The notes under the pieces: generated by a model
What the model saw: only the letters and a program-made list of their open reading frames with translations
Database searches by the model: none
What the model was told of the DNA's origin: nothing
Program-made: the position numbers and the translations under genes
Shown: positions 1-11,109 of the stretch, piece after piece
Layout of the letters: each line of letters starts with the position of its first letter
How positions within the stretch are numbered: position 1 is the stretch's first letter
From: Cephalotus follicularis
Taxonomy: Eukaryota; Streptophyta; Magnoliopsida; Oxalidales; Cephalotaceae
Assembly (NCBI GenBank): GCA_001972305.1
Contig: BDDD01000726.1
Location: forward strand, 186,001 to 250,000
Length of the DNA: 64,000 nt
Reading direction: 5' to 3'

Positions 1-1202
1 ATAACCCAAAATGCCCCAATGTATGCATGTGGAACCGGCCATGACTGCCAGTGAATGGTGCTTAGGCCTTTGGTCTACCTCCAGACTTGCTACTATCATA
101 CTAGTGAAACAACTGGATCGTTCACTGCTACTTTAACTGCAAAAAGAAATCTGTGAGGGGGTTAGTCCAAATGATTAAGTGAGTAAGGACAAAGCATTCC
201 CTAATACATCCCTCAAGAATCGGGATGTGCTAAAGGAAATATATCATGATCAAAATACATTCCAAAGATAATTTCAAATAAACACAAGGAAGAAATTTCA
301 TTACAAGAAGTCTTCACAAACTTAAAAAAAACTCAACAATAAAAGTAAATGACATAATCAAAAGAAAGGATACAAACTCTAGATATAAACAAGTAAATCC
401 AATGAAAAAGTCAAAACTCAAGAAATGTGCCCACATAACACAAAATCTGGAGATGCCGGTACAACTATAATGTTATAATCATATATATACCATCATCATA
501 TAATAACAGTTGCAGCAATAATATCAGGCCAATAGGCTACAGGATGTGTACATCATCCTTCATACACCGGTGCAGAGTGCCTATGGAAAGGGCACGCACC
601 CCACAACCACCAAGGGCATGCATGTAAGCGGCATGTACCCCACCCTATACGATGGGTGTACATGTACGCAACAATATAAGGGTACCAGCATCAGAATATA
701 AAACACTATCACATACCATAATGATAATCATAAGGGAAGGTGACATTGTCACCCAGAGCCAGAATAACCATATATACATCACAAATATCGCATATCACCA
801 CAATGAAATAATGAGTATCGAAATGAAATACGGGATCCAAATCTTGATCGAACAATAACAAAACAAGAGTCCGAAAAAAAGGGCACATGTCATATAAAGT
901 TTCAAAGACAATAAAATAGAGGAAGGAATGTCCCACTCACAGATTTACGAAAATCGACTAATGCGGACTGGCCCCTTGATGCTCCGGATCAGATATAGGA
1001 TTCTCGTATACAATACCATCACATAAATATCTCATTAATCACGTTTCCTACGGTAATGCGTAAAGAATGCATGAAATCCATGTGAGAGTTACTTTATGCA
1101 TTTCGATGTCTTCATAATACGATTCTCTTCTATCCGTAATACTTATAACTAATTCTATCCAAACCTCTTCTCTTAAAGCACACACACATATATATATATT
1201 TA
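1..1202. other. Unassigned AT-rich sequence, possible diverged LTR remnant
   Basis: I see no coding sequence that I recognise; the short open frames here look like chance. The order of short motifs (a GGGGTTAG-like block, a 'gtgagtaaggacaaag' block, then a GC-rich block near 570-650) loosely resembles the layout in the LTR of element A. This could therefore be an older chromovirus LTR into which A inserted, but the similarity is weak. A short AT run (about 1188-1200) immediately precedes the A insertion point. Confidence 0.3.
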
Positions 1203-1887
1203 TGTCACACCCCGCCTTACCATGTCCCATTAAGACACAAGCATATATGGTGATATCAGCATTAAAGATAATATTCCAGCATTCCATTCAACAATTCATA
1301 AAATAAATTTGTGGAAGCATTCAGTAAGCCAGAATATAAATACAAGTCATCCGCACGCAGCCCATACTACGTGCATGTACAATCCAACAATATCCTTAAA
1401 CAAAAGGAAAATACAACCATACGGGGTATGAACCGTTCATTACAAAACAGTACAACATCATAAGATAACAACCTTAAATCGAAGATAGAAGCTCTCCATG
1501 CTTCAGCAGCAATCACCAAACGTCCTTGCTTAATCTGAAATTGTAGGGGTTAGCCGTTGTCCTCACTTGGCTAAGTAGGAAGATAATGCACGCTAAGGAA
1601 TATATGAATGCAACATGTATGACAGTTTATATTTAAAATAACATTTAAATGTGCCTATATATAAGCAATCATGCCAAGTGGCCATAAACAATAAATATGC
1701 AAGAATACCGCACAAGGGTATAATCAATTCATCCTGGTTTGGGTGTCACATGTCGCTATCTCCTAGGTCCGACTGCGTACCACCTAACTATCACCCTACG
1801 CTCCGAAGATGATAGAACAGGTAACATTTACTACCGGCGTTGGTGGGTAGTTTAACAAATAAGCTCTGCAATGCAGACAAGTTTTCG

Positions 1888-2628
1888 TGCAATGCAATAT
1901 ATATATGCACCTGTAGCCGACTTATGCCCTAAAATATAAATCAAAGCGCTTGTGAGGCGCATAAATGGGCTGATTAATTCGTTGCATGGGACGTGACTCG
2001 TGAGGCGCATGTTGGCGTTAATTGATGTATGGATATGGGCTTTGGCGAATTGCGGCTTGATGCGAATGGATTGGTGGCGTGTTAATTGAAGACACTGCAT
2101 GAATTGATGTATGGCTGATGCGTTTGAAGCCTTGATGTATGATGTTGGGCTGCATGGGCTGCTGATGGATGGCGCGCATGAATGAAGAATCTGGCAGATG
2201 TTGGCGTGTGATGAAGGCTTCGGCAAAATTGGAATTGGAAGAGCAAATCTGATGGTGACACGTGGCAGCTTGACAACAAATGCTTCAATGTTTGTTTTCT
2301 TGCAACATCTCTTCTTCGGATCTTCAAAATGAGTTAGCCCAAGAACGAAAAGTGCTCCAAATAATTTTATGAATAAAATGAGCCCAATATTCAATATCTT
2401 CCGAGTTTTAAATTTTGACTTCTCTCGTTTAAATGGGTGCACTCTTTAATCGATCGTTGACTTTAAACAACTTTAACTCGAAAAGTAGCGTTTTAACTTC
2501 ATTTTTTCTTATTCAGCAATAATAAGCATAATACCTGAAAATCAAATAAACACAACCACAATAGTCTATTCCAAGCATAAAAATATAACAAATAACTCAT
2601 TAAAAATCACACATTTTTATGCTAAACA
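1888..2628. repeat. Foreign block replacing part of the element A 3' LTR, TG...CA ended
   Basis: This roughly 740 bp stretch has no counterpart in the 5' LTR of A or in either LTR of B, which instead share the sequence seen at 9337-10108. It starts TGCAATGC and ends CTAAACA on the plus strand, so it has retroviral-type TG...CA ends, but I find no target-site duplication, and the replaced LTR sequence is gone. A 196-codon minus-strand open frame crosses most of it (1852-2442) but resembles nothing I know. It could be a solo LTR of another family combined with a deletion, or a patch copied in by ectopic repair. Confidence 0.5.
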
Positions 2629-3667
2629 GCAGGCAGTAGCAGTTTGTATGCATTTCAATGTTCAATTTCTAACCAATTCACACATGGAATCATACAGAAT
2701 ATAACATACATGATATGCATAAAATATCTTCCATAAACATGTCATTACCCCTACCTCAATAGCTTATCCCAAGATCAATTGGAATGATCTTTCTCTTTGA
2801 GTTCCCAAGCCTCTTTCACCAATCACTCTTTCAATTCCATCAGAATCAATCTATGTATACATGTTTATGGACACATGCATTAGTACCAGTAGGTTTCAGT
2901 AATCTCAGGACAACTATAATTCCAACAGTAGTTAATCACTAGTCCAAGAAGCTTCATAACTATCCTTTATTACCATATCTCTATGAACCTTATGTCAAGT
3001 ATCCTTCACTTCCAACTTCTTGATCTTAAACGTGTGAACATAAGGTGTGACTATACTTAAGGGAATAAATGTACATTTATCTTGACAACTAACAATAACT
3101 ATAATCCAATTAGAGGTTATCATCTCCATTTACACTTGAACCATTTATCACTTTCTATTTCAATTCTAGAAGTTGTTAATCTTTATCCATGTTAACAGGA
3201 GGTATTAAACATCTTCCTAGTCACACTATCATCACATTAACAGTGGGTTCGAATTGGAAACTTACCAGGAGAATCCAAGCTTTAATTCTCTCTCTTTGAG
3301 GTCTTCAATTCCTCAAATGCAAGTTCCAATGATTTTCCAGCCCCTCTCCTCTATCTCCAGTATAATTCTAACACACATTCAGCTCCTGGACAGCTGATAT
3401 AAAGGTTTAGGAACCTTGAATTTGCCAGGCTCCATTACTCAGCTTCTCTCTTCTTCTTTTCTCTCTCACATGCACCTCTTTTCTTACCTTTTCTATTCTA
3501 TTTTGCAGGTTGCAGGTCTGCAATTCTTGGAGAAGGAATAGAGGACATGCAAGCCCTCCTTTTTGCATGCTCTGGCAGCTGGTGTCACGCATGACACCTG
3601 CCCACCATGCAATGCCCCTATGATTCAGTCTCACAGGCATGCACAGACACCTGTTCTATACTGATCC

Positions 3668-3745
3668 AGTCAACTGTCTTTAGCAGGCAGTCGACTGTCC
3701 ACACACGCATCAGACAGTCGACTGTTGCCTTGTGACAGTCAGATG
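3668..3745. repeat. Four-site array of AGTCGACTG-type palindromes in the A 3' LTR
   Basis: Sites start at 3668 (AGTCAACTG), 3689 (AGTCGACTG), 3716 (AGTCGACTG) and 3737 (degenerate AGTCAGATG). Spacing is 21, 27 and 21 bp. The same four-site layout is in both LTRs of element B (17019-17096 and 47357-47434). Confidence 0.75.
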
Positions 3746-3915
3746 TTTGAGCTGGTTTAGGGTTTCTTAAGTTTGGTTTTCACCAATTGTTCCTCCATTC
3801 ATTCCAAGCATTTTCCAACACAGAAACTTATAATAATTGGACATTAAATTCAAATGAGTGCACATTTTATTAATCAACATTACAGTGTACACGAATTGAA
3901 TTTGCGGTTATTACA

Positions 3916-3931
3916 TTCCCCCCTCCTTAAA
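3916..3931 (-). promoter_or_regulatory. Element A polypurine tract
   Basis: The minus strand reads as an uninterrupted purine run (AAGGAGGGGGGAA) abutting the TG start of the 3' LTR. In LTR retrotransposons this tract resists RNase H and primes plus-strand DNA synthesis. The matching tract of element B is at 17268-17281. Confidence 0.75.
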
Positions 3932-3961
3932 GAAAATTCATCCTCAAATTTAGCCCTTACA

Positions 3962-5595
3962 TTACATTCCGAACAAGTGGGGAAATGTCTCCCTCATTTC
4001 GTCCTCACGCTCCAACGTAGCTTCCTCCGCTCCGTGAAAATGCCACAGCACTTTCACCATAGAATGGTCTTGTTCCTTAGAACCTTTTCCAATCGATCCA
4101 CTATCCTTGTCGGCCTTTCCTCATATGTCAATCTGGGACTGATGAATCCAGGGTCGTAGCTCAAAATGTGAGATGGGTCGGGTACGTATTTCCGTAACAT
4201 GGAAACATGAAATGCGTTATGCACATCCGACAAACTAGGCGGTAGAGAAATCTGATATGCTACCTCCTCCACTCTATCCAGTATCTCGTAAGGCCCAATA
4301 TACCTTGGAGCCAACTTCCCTTTGAGGCCAAAACGGTGTATCCCTTTCGAAGGCGAGATCTTCAGGAAAACATGATCCCCCTTCTCAAATTCTAGCTTCC
4401 TTCTCCTGATATCGGCATAACTCTTCTGCCGACTTTGTGCAGCTAGCAGTCTCTTCTTGATCATCTCCACTTTGTCAGTGGTCTCTTGCACAAAGTCCGG
4501 TCCAAGCACTTGTCTCTCACCTACCTCGTCCCAGCAAATAGGTGATCTACATTTTCTCTCGTACAAAGCTTCATAGGGAGCCATTCCAATGCTGGTGTGA
4601 AAACTGTTGTTGTACGAGAACTCAATCAATGCTAGATGTTCCTCCCAACTCCCAGCAAAATCAATCATGCAAGCCCGTAGCATATCCTCCAGAGTCTGAA
4701 TAGTACGCTCGGACTGTCCGTCAATCTGTGGGTGGAATGCAGTGCTAAAGTTCAAGGTTGTTCCCATTGCTGCTTGGAATTTCTTCCAGAACCTTGCAGT
4801 AAATCTAGCATCTCGATCGCAGACAATACTGACCGGCACTCCATGCAATCTCACTATCTCCCGGATATACAATCGAGCAAGCTTCTCGATGGAATACGTC
4901 ATGTTCATCGGAAGAAAGTGAGCAGACTTAGTGAGTCTATCCACCACAACCCACACTGCTTCATGTTGATTCCGGGACCTAGGCAATCCCGATACGAAGT
5001 CCATGGTCACATGCTCCCATTTCCATTCAACCACTGGTAGCGATTGTAGCAGTCCGGTAGGTTTCTGATGATCAGCTTTCACTCTCTGGCAGGTCAAACA
5101 TCTTGGTACATATTCTGCAATCTCCCATTTCATACCACTCCACCAGTAGTTCTTTTTCAGGTCATACCACATCTTAGTACTTCCAGGGTGGACACTGTAC
5201 CTTAACTTGTGAGCTTGTTGCAGTAGCTTGTCTTTAATGCTCTTGTCATTCGGAACACATATCCTCCCTCGGATGCTCAGTATGCCATCAGTATGAATGG
5301 TGAACTTAGAATTAGTGTCCAGGTTCTCACGGATACTCCACAATTCAGTGTCACTATACTGAGCAGTCAGAATACGTTCCAGAAGTTCCGGTTGTGCTCT
5401 CATACTTGCCACAATAATTCCAAGGGAAACCATGAACGGATTCCATCTCTGAAATTCCTCCAACAGCTTCCACTATGAAACCATTGCTCCAGCAATCATT
5501 GCCTTGCGACTCAACGCATCAACCACTACATTCGCCTTTCCCGGGTGGTATTGAATATTGCAGTTGTAATCATTAAAGAATTCCACCCATCGCCT
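3962..5595 (-). pseudogene. Element A integrase with C-terminal chromodomain-like tail, broken
   Basis: The integrase would insert element cDNA into the genome. Reading on the minus strand, a zinc-binding HHCC region (HPGSTKMW...CLTCQRVK) is followed by a catalytic core with the three acidic residues in the contexts [17 protein letters not shown] and QTLEDML. A GPYEIL region and a C-terminal tail follow, ending PHLFGM before a stop at 3962-3964. The tail has the conserved acidic/aromatic pattern of chromovirus chromodomain-type extensions. Breaks: a TAG at 5473-5475 where B has a glutamine codon, and a one-base deletion near 4060-4066 (B keeps two cytosines there), which shifts the frame before the tail. 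The DDE core is otherwise open. Confidence 0.85.
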
Positions 5596-7566
5596 CTATC
5601 TCATGTTGAGTTCCTTCTGGGATAACAAATACTTCAAACTCTTATGGTCAGTAAAGAACTCAAACTGAGCACCATAGAGGCAGTGCCTCAATTTCTGCAA
5701 AGCAAACACTATGGCTGCCAACTCAATATCGTGTACGGTATAATTTTCCTCGCACGACTTTAACTTACATGATGCGTATGCAATCACCCTACCATGTTGC
5801 ATAAGTACGCATCCCAATCCATTCCCATAAGCATCTGTGTAGACAGTAAAACCCTCATTACCCTCCGGTAATGCCAACACTGGAGCCGAAATTAACCGAC
5901 TCTTCAATTCTTTGAAACTTGCCTCACAAGAATCATCCCACACAAAACTTGACTTCTTCTGAGTCAACTGTGTCAGTGGTGTAGCAAGCTTTGAAAATCC
6001 CTTGATGAACCTTCGGTAGTAGCCAGCCAATCCCAAGAAACTACGTACCTCTGTAACATTCCTCGGTTGGGGCCAATCAACAATACTCTCTATCTTCGAA
6101 GGATCCACCGACAATCCTTCACTCGACACAATGTGACCTAGGAAAGTCACATGATCCAGCCAAAATTCGCACTTGCTGAATTTGGTGTACAGTTGTTCCT
6201 TCCGTAGTGTCTGTAGTACAATTCTCAAATGCTGCATGTGTTCCTCAATGCTCCTTGAGTAGATCAGGAGGTCATCTAAGAATATAACGACAAACTGACC
6301 CAGGTAAGGTTGGAACACTCTGTTCATCAAACACATGAAGGCTGCAGGAGCATTTGTCATACCAAACGATAGTATCAGAATTACGTAGTGCCCATATCTT
6401 GTTCGAAATGCGGTCTTCTCCACATCACCCTCTCTAATCCTCAACTGATGATAACCTGTTCTTAGGTCAAGTTTGGAGAATACAGTTGAGCCTTGCAATT
6501 GGTCGAACAACTCCTCAATATGTTGCAGAGGATATTTGTTCTTTACAGTCACCTGATTTAGCAGCCTGTAGTCAATGCATAGCCGCATCGATCCATCCTT
6601 CTTCCTTACAAATAGAACCGGTGCTCCCCACGGTGATACACTCGGTCTGATAAAGCCTTTGTCAAGATAATCCTGTAATTGAACCTTCAACTCCTTCAGT
6701 TCGGCAGGAGCCATTCGGTACGGTGCTCTAAATATAGGAGCAGTTCTAGGCAATAACTCAATACTGAACTCTATGTCTCTCTCCGGTGGCAAGGAAGTGA
6801 GTTCATCTGGAAACACATCAGGAAATTCACATACAACAGGCACTTGTTCATTACTGGGCGTACCTTTCGTACGATCAATCACATACGCCAAATAGCCTTC
6901 ACATCCTTGCTTGAGATATTTCTGTGCTCGAGTATATGAAATGATCGGAGCAGTAACATCCTTCTGCTTGATAAATTTGCACTCAGTCCCATCTTGCAGA
7001 TAAAATGTCATCATCTTGTTGTAGCAATCAACATAAGCATGATGAGCATACAGCCAGTCCATCCCCAAGATTACATCAAAATCCTGGATAGGTAACACTA
7101 TCAAGTCATCAGATAATTGAATCCCAGCTACCACGATCTCACAATCTTTCATAACAGTATCAGACAGAAGACAAGTACCCGCCGGAGTACTTACCTCTAA
7201 TACATATGGTAGTCTAGAAGTAATACCATGCAAATTATGAGCAAATTCAGATGCAATGAATAAATGCGTCAAACCAGGGTCAATCAATACATGAGCTAAT
7301 ATGCCAGATATGTAAATAGTACCTCCCACAACAGTAGTAGATTCTGGCATATCATCTTTAGATAAAGTGTAGACCCTACCTTTCACAATCCCCTTTCCGG
7401 TGTCTCTCCGCGGTTGAGCTACCGCAACACTACCACTAGCAACAGCACTTCCTTGTTGGACACGTGCTTGATCCCTCATCATTGGGCAACTACTCATCAT
7501 GTGATCCCGTGAACCACACCTCAAGAATTTCCCCATCTTCTTCCAGCATTCAGTCTCACCATGGTT
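5596..7566 (-). pseudogene. Element A protease - reverse transcriptase - RNase H, broken at its end
   Basis: An open minus-strand stretch of 646 codons. In order it carries the end of the Gag zinc knuckle ([12 protein letters not shown]), an aspartic protease with [11 protein letters not shown], the RT domain ([23 protein letters not shown] catalytic box followed by LLIYSR), and RNase H ([24 protein letters not shown]). The open frame ends at TAG 5596-5598, where D has a glutamine codon, so this is probably a single C-to-T change. The protease catalytic triplet reads D-P-G instead of the usual D-S/T-G; B shares this. Changes such as [10 protein letters not shown] show drift around RT. A tightly related copy lies in B. 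Confidence 0.88.
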
Positions 7567-8540
7567 CTATCGACCGCAAAAAGCACATCCACTTGCATTC
7601 TGTTGACTGTTTCGGCCAGGTGTCCTTGACCGTGAATTTCTGCGTCGAGAACCTCCTTGACCTCTGTTATCAGACTTTGTTGACTTAGCCAGATTATTGC
7701 TTCCCTGCCCTTGTGACTGTGCGGCTCCTGATTGATTAGCACGAGACCGCTCTGCCCTTCTCTCATTCGCATCAGCTTCAAGAATCATCGCTCTCTCAGC
7801 AACTTCAACAAACGAGGTCAGCTGCAAGATCAATAGTTTAGATCTGATGTCAGGTCGAAGGCCTTTCAGGAACCTCCGGATCATCCGTGACTCACCCTCC
7901 ACTAGATAAGGTGTATGCCTCGCTAGCTCCATGAATCTAGTCTGGTACTGGGCTACTGTCATGTCTCCTTGACGTAACTCCATCAATTCCGTCTCCCATC
8001 GGTCACGTTCTATCTGTGGCACATACACCTCAAGAAACTCGGACTGAAATCTGTCCCAAGTCCTGTCAAGTCCACGGGCTTCCCAGTTTTCTTCAGTCCT
8101 TTCCCACCAGTAAGTCGCCTCGCCCCATAAGCGGTACACAGCAAAATTGAGCTTCGGTTCATCGGTACATTCCAGAACAGCAAATATCTTCTCTAGTTCT
8201 TTAATCCATCATTCGCATTCAGCTCACCATTGAAAGTTGAAGGATTCTGTCTCATGAACCGCTCCAGATCTCGGCCAAATCCACCCGCATGACAAGCTTC
8301 GGGTGCTTGTTGATATGTACGGTTAGCCTTGTACATTTGCCGAATCTGTTCCATGTTTGTCACATTCGCTTGCATCTGCTGTTGAAAAAGATCGACCATG
8401 CGATCAAAGTGACTTCTCTCGTCATACACTGGGGGAACATTAACTCCTTACTTCATTGCCGGGTCATTTCCAGGTACCGGCGGTGCGTTGACACCTTCGT
8501 CGGCTCTACGCCTTCCTCTTCTTCCTCTTTGGAGATCCAT
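7567..8540 (-). pseudogene. Element A gag, broken
   Basis: Gag forms the virus-like particle and binds element RNA. The start at 8540 (MDLQRGRRG...) is chosen because B and D begin the same way (MDLRRGRRG..., MDQRR...). Capsid-type motifs are visible (VYRLWGEATYWWE; RDRWETELMELRQGDMTV; FLKGLRPDIRSKL), then an arginine-rich stretch and the first half of a CCHC zinc knuckle (CAFCGR). Breaks: TAA at 8448-8450, a deletion of about 10 bp near 8200 that shifts the frame (B keeps the missing bases), and TAG at 7567-7569 inside the zinc knuckle. After this stop the frame continues directly into protease and RT, as in D. Confidence 0.85.
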
Positions 8541-8629
8541 TCAGTTTCCTATATAGAATGACATAATCATTAGGAAACAATTCAATTAACTTCCGAGAAA
8601 CTTATCCCAGCTTAGCATATATGGAATAT

Positions 8630-8641
8630 GCTCTGATACCA
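8630..8641 (-). promoter_or_regulatory. Element A primer binding site (tRNA-iMet type)
   Basis: The minus strand reads TGGTATCAGAGC a few bases inside the 5' LTR end (TGTCACACC at 8646, plus strand). This is the standard plant retrotransposon priming site, complementary to the 3' end of initiator methionine tRNA. Confidence 0.9.
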
Positions 8642-8645
8642 TGCT

Positions 8646-10352
8646 TGTCACACCCTGCCTTACCATGTCCCATTAAGACACAAGCATATATGGTGATATC
8701 AGCATTAAAGATAATATTCCAGCATTCCATTCAACAATTCATAAAATAAATTTGTGGAAGCATTCAGTAAGCCGGAATATAAATACAAGTCATCCGCACG
8801 CAGCCCATACTACGTGCAGGTACAATCCAACAATATCCTTAAACAAAAGGAAAATACAACCATACGGGGTATGAACCGTTCATTACAAAATAGTACAGCA
8901 TCATAAGATAACAACCTTAAATCGAAGATAGAAGCTCGCCAAGCTTCAGCAGCAATCACCAAACGTCCTTGCTTAATCTTAAATTGTAGGGGTTAGCCGT
9001 TGTCCTCACTTGGATAAGTAGGACGATAATGCATGCTAAGGAATATATGAATGCAACATGTATGACAATTTATATTTAAAATAACATTTAAATGTGCCGA
9101 TATATAAGCAATCATGCCAAGTGGCCATAAACAATACATATGCAAGAATACCGCACAAGGGTACAATCAATTCATCCTGGTTTGGGTGTCACATGTCGTT
9201 ATCTCCTAGCTCTGACTGCGTACCACCTAACTATCACCCTACGCTCCGAAGATGATAGAACATGCAACATTTACTACCGGCGTTGGCGGGTAGTTTAACA
9301 AATAAGCTCTGCAATGGAGACAAGTTTTGGTGGATACTCTGGCCAACTCCTGGCACCCAGGATCACCTCCGTAGTCAGTGACATCCTCCATCACTCAACT
9401 ACGACAATAAGCATAGACAAACAATTCAAGCATTTCAATAATAATATAACATATATCAGTAATATGCAATATAAAAGTTGTTTTCTTTAGAAACATATAA
9501 CAATTCATTTATCGTACATCTCATAGGAGGAAAACGATATCAATACAATAATGGTTCTCGATTGAAGAACAAAACTGGTGGTACCTCTCATAGGAGGAAA
9601 ATCAATAATTTCTTTAAACAATAGGTTTTCATTTGTAAATGATAGTTGATATCATAGTTTGGGTACATAGCCCATAGTTGGTTTCAATCATTGAAATATA
9701 AGTGGTAATGGTGTTGAATAGCACCAAAACAGTATATACTAATGTAAGGTAGCATATACAGTAACAATATCACAAATCCATAGCAATCCAAGAGTTCACA
9801 AGGAATAGCATTTCATAGTCATTCATATGCAACTCTCACAAGGAGTGCGTACATTGTTTAATTTTGGAATGTAATTGTATATAAAGGCCAGGATTGATTG
9901 TTATAATCATCCGTATGGAGGCCAAGTTAATTACATTCAAAATTGAGGTCCAACAGAACCTATATCAGTAATTTTTACTCAGGATAGTCGACTGCTCTCA
10001 AGAACAGTCGGTTGTTTTGGTTGAGTAGTCGACTGCTTTGTCTTAACAGTCGACTGGATAGGGTTGAGCAGTCGGCTGCCATGAAGAACAGTCGACTGCT
10101 TGTGCCCAGAAAATGCAGGCAGTAGCAGTTTGTATGCATTTCAATGTTCAATTTCTAACCAATTCACACATGCAATCATACAGAAAATAACATACATGAT
10201 ATGCATAAAATATCTTCCATAAACATGTCATTACCCCTACCTCAATAGCTTATCCCAAGATCAATTGGAATGATCTTTCTCTTTGAGTTCCCAAGCCTCT
10301 TTCACAAATCACTCTTTCAATTCCAGCAGAATCAATCTATGTATGCATGTTT
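8646..10352 (-). repeat. Element A 5' LTR, truncated
   Basis: It matches 1203-1885 and 2629-2860 of the 3' LTR and then stops abruptly near 10352, after a stretch ending 'gtatgcatgttt'. From there the sequence becomes the family D LTR in reverse orientation. The last 1 kb or so of the LTR (its sense-strand start, U3) is missing. Confidence 0.85.
9986..10098. repeat. Six-site array of AGTCGACTG palindromes in the A 5' LTR
   Basis: Nine-base sites start at 9986, 10006, 10027, 10048, 10070 and 10090: AGTCGACTG four times, plus AGTCGGTTG and AGTCGGCTG. Spacing is 20, 21, 21, 22 and 20 bp, about two DNA turns, while the spacer sequences differ from each other. The equivalent region of the A 3' LTR is lost in the foreign block. 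Confidence 0.85.
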
Positions 10353-11109
10353 CTCCAAGCTCCAACCAAGCTCAACAATGGTGGAAATGTTTTCTCTCCT
10401 TAACTCTCTGTTTTCTTACACAGGTGTCTCAGCCAAACCAGGGATGAAGAGAGAAGGCATTTTATGCAGGTCGAACATCTCTCTTCCCTCTCTGGCCCAT
10501 TGCATGCATCTCACAGTTCCATTTTCCCATTTTCTCTCTTTCCCAGTTCTGTCCCGTTTCTTTTGCAGGAGCAGACGTTGAAGGTGGCACCACAGCCTGC
10601 ATGCATACCCAAGTGTCATGCCCTTCCTCCCATTCTGGCACCTGCATGCCTGGTACCAAACCAGCATGCGCAACACATATCAATCATGCCCCAAGGCACC
10701 TGAGAAAGGCTCTAAAAATATTCCTCTTTGCACGTTGTTTGTCAGCAGAGTAACATGCCTGGCATTCAAAGTTAACACGTCGACGTGTTCAAAAGACGTC
10801 GATGTCTTTCACTATTTTACACGAGGACATCGATGGCTTCGTATGCATCGATGTGCATGTGCATGCAGCTACGTGCGCCCTTTTGCCTCAAGGACGTCGA
10901 CGTGATTCCAAAGGCGTCGACGCCTGTCCCCCAGAACAACGTCGTTTTAGCCTTTTTAACATTCTTTTAGCATATAACTCTAAAATTCAACATTATAGGA
11001 ATTTTGGGAAAACATCACCAAATTCGGAAAGTCCATCATTTTATTAATTCCACAAATGAAGTACAAGTACATTGTGAAATTACATTACATGAAAATCTCG
11101 GGCGTTACA
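10353..11109 (-). repeat. Fragment of a family D LTR, joined to the element A LTR
   Basis: The reverse complement matches the first 830 bp or so of the D LTR (32678-33513), with the LTR start CTCGGGCGTTACA ending at 11109. No polypurine tract flanks it, so it is the outer end of a 5' LTR or a truncated solo LTR. Its GTCGAC-core sites (TCGA at 10780, 10799, 10830, 10848, 10897, 10917) mirror those in D. Confidence 0.8.

Larger units (their letters stand above)
1203..3915 (-). repeat. Element A 3' LTR, with an internal foreign block
   Basis: Positions 1203-1885 match 8646-9330 closely and 2629-2860 matches 10109-10350, so this is the LTR partner of the right-hand copy. It starts TGTCACACC and ends GGTTATTACA on the plus strand, giving proper TG...CA ends of about 2.7 kb. 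The part 1886-2628 replaces about 770 bp present in the other LTR. Positions 2870-3915 have no partner in the truncated 5' LTR but resemble the LTR of element B. Confidence 0.85.
1203..10352 (-). mobile_element. Element A: Ty3/gypsy chromovirus (Tekay/Del-like), truncated at its 5' LTR
   Basis: In minus-strand order this reads 5' LTR (8646-10352, truncated), primer binding site, gag, protease, reverse transcriptase, RNase H, integrase with chromodomain-like tail, polypurine tract and 3' LTR (1203-3915). The LTRs begin TGTAATAACC and end GGTGTGACA on the sense strand. Gag-pol would be a single frame, as in element D, but carries at least four stop codons and two indels. The target-site duplication cannot be checked because the outer end of the 5' LTR is missing; the flank at the 3' LTR side is ATTTA (1198-1202). 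Family assignment rests on the integrase motifs and the EAT-type C-terminal tail before PHLF. Confidence 0.85.

Noticed and set aside
1852-2442. A 196-codon minus-strand open frame as a host gene
   Set aside because: It runs from A LTR sequence into the foreign block, shows no recognisable motif, and its composition looks like translated non-coding DNA.
4732-5040. Plus-strand open frames across the A and B pol regions (also 17740-17949 and 18047-18310)
   Set aside because: They are opposite-strand shadows of well-supported integrase coding sequence.
9986-10098. Spaced short repeats as a CRISPR array
   Set aside because: Units are 9-10 bp with about 11-bp gaps inside plant LTRs, with no cas genes; this is not a CRISPR layout.
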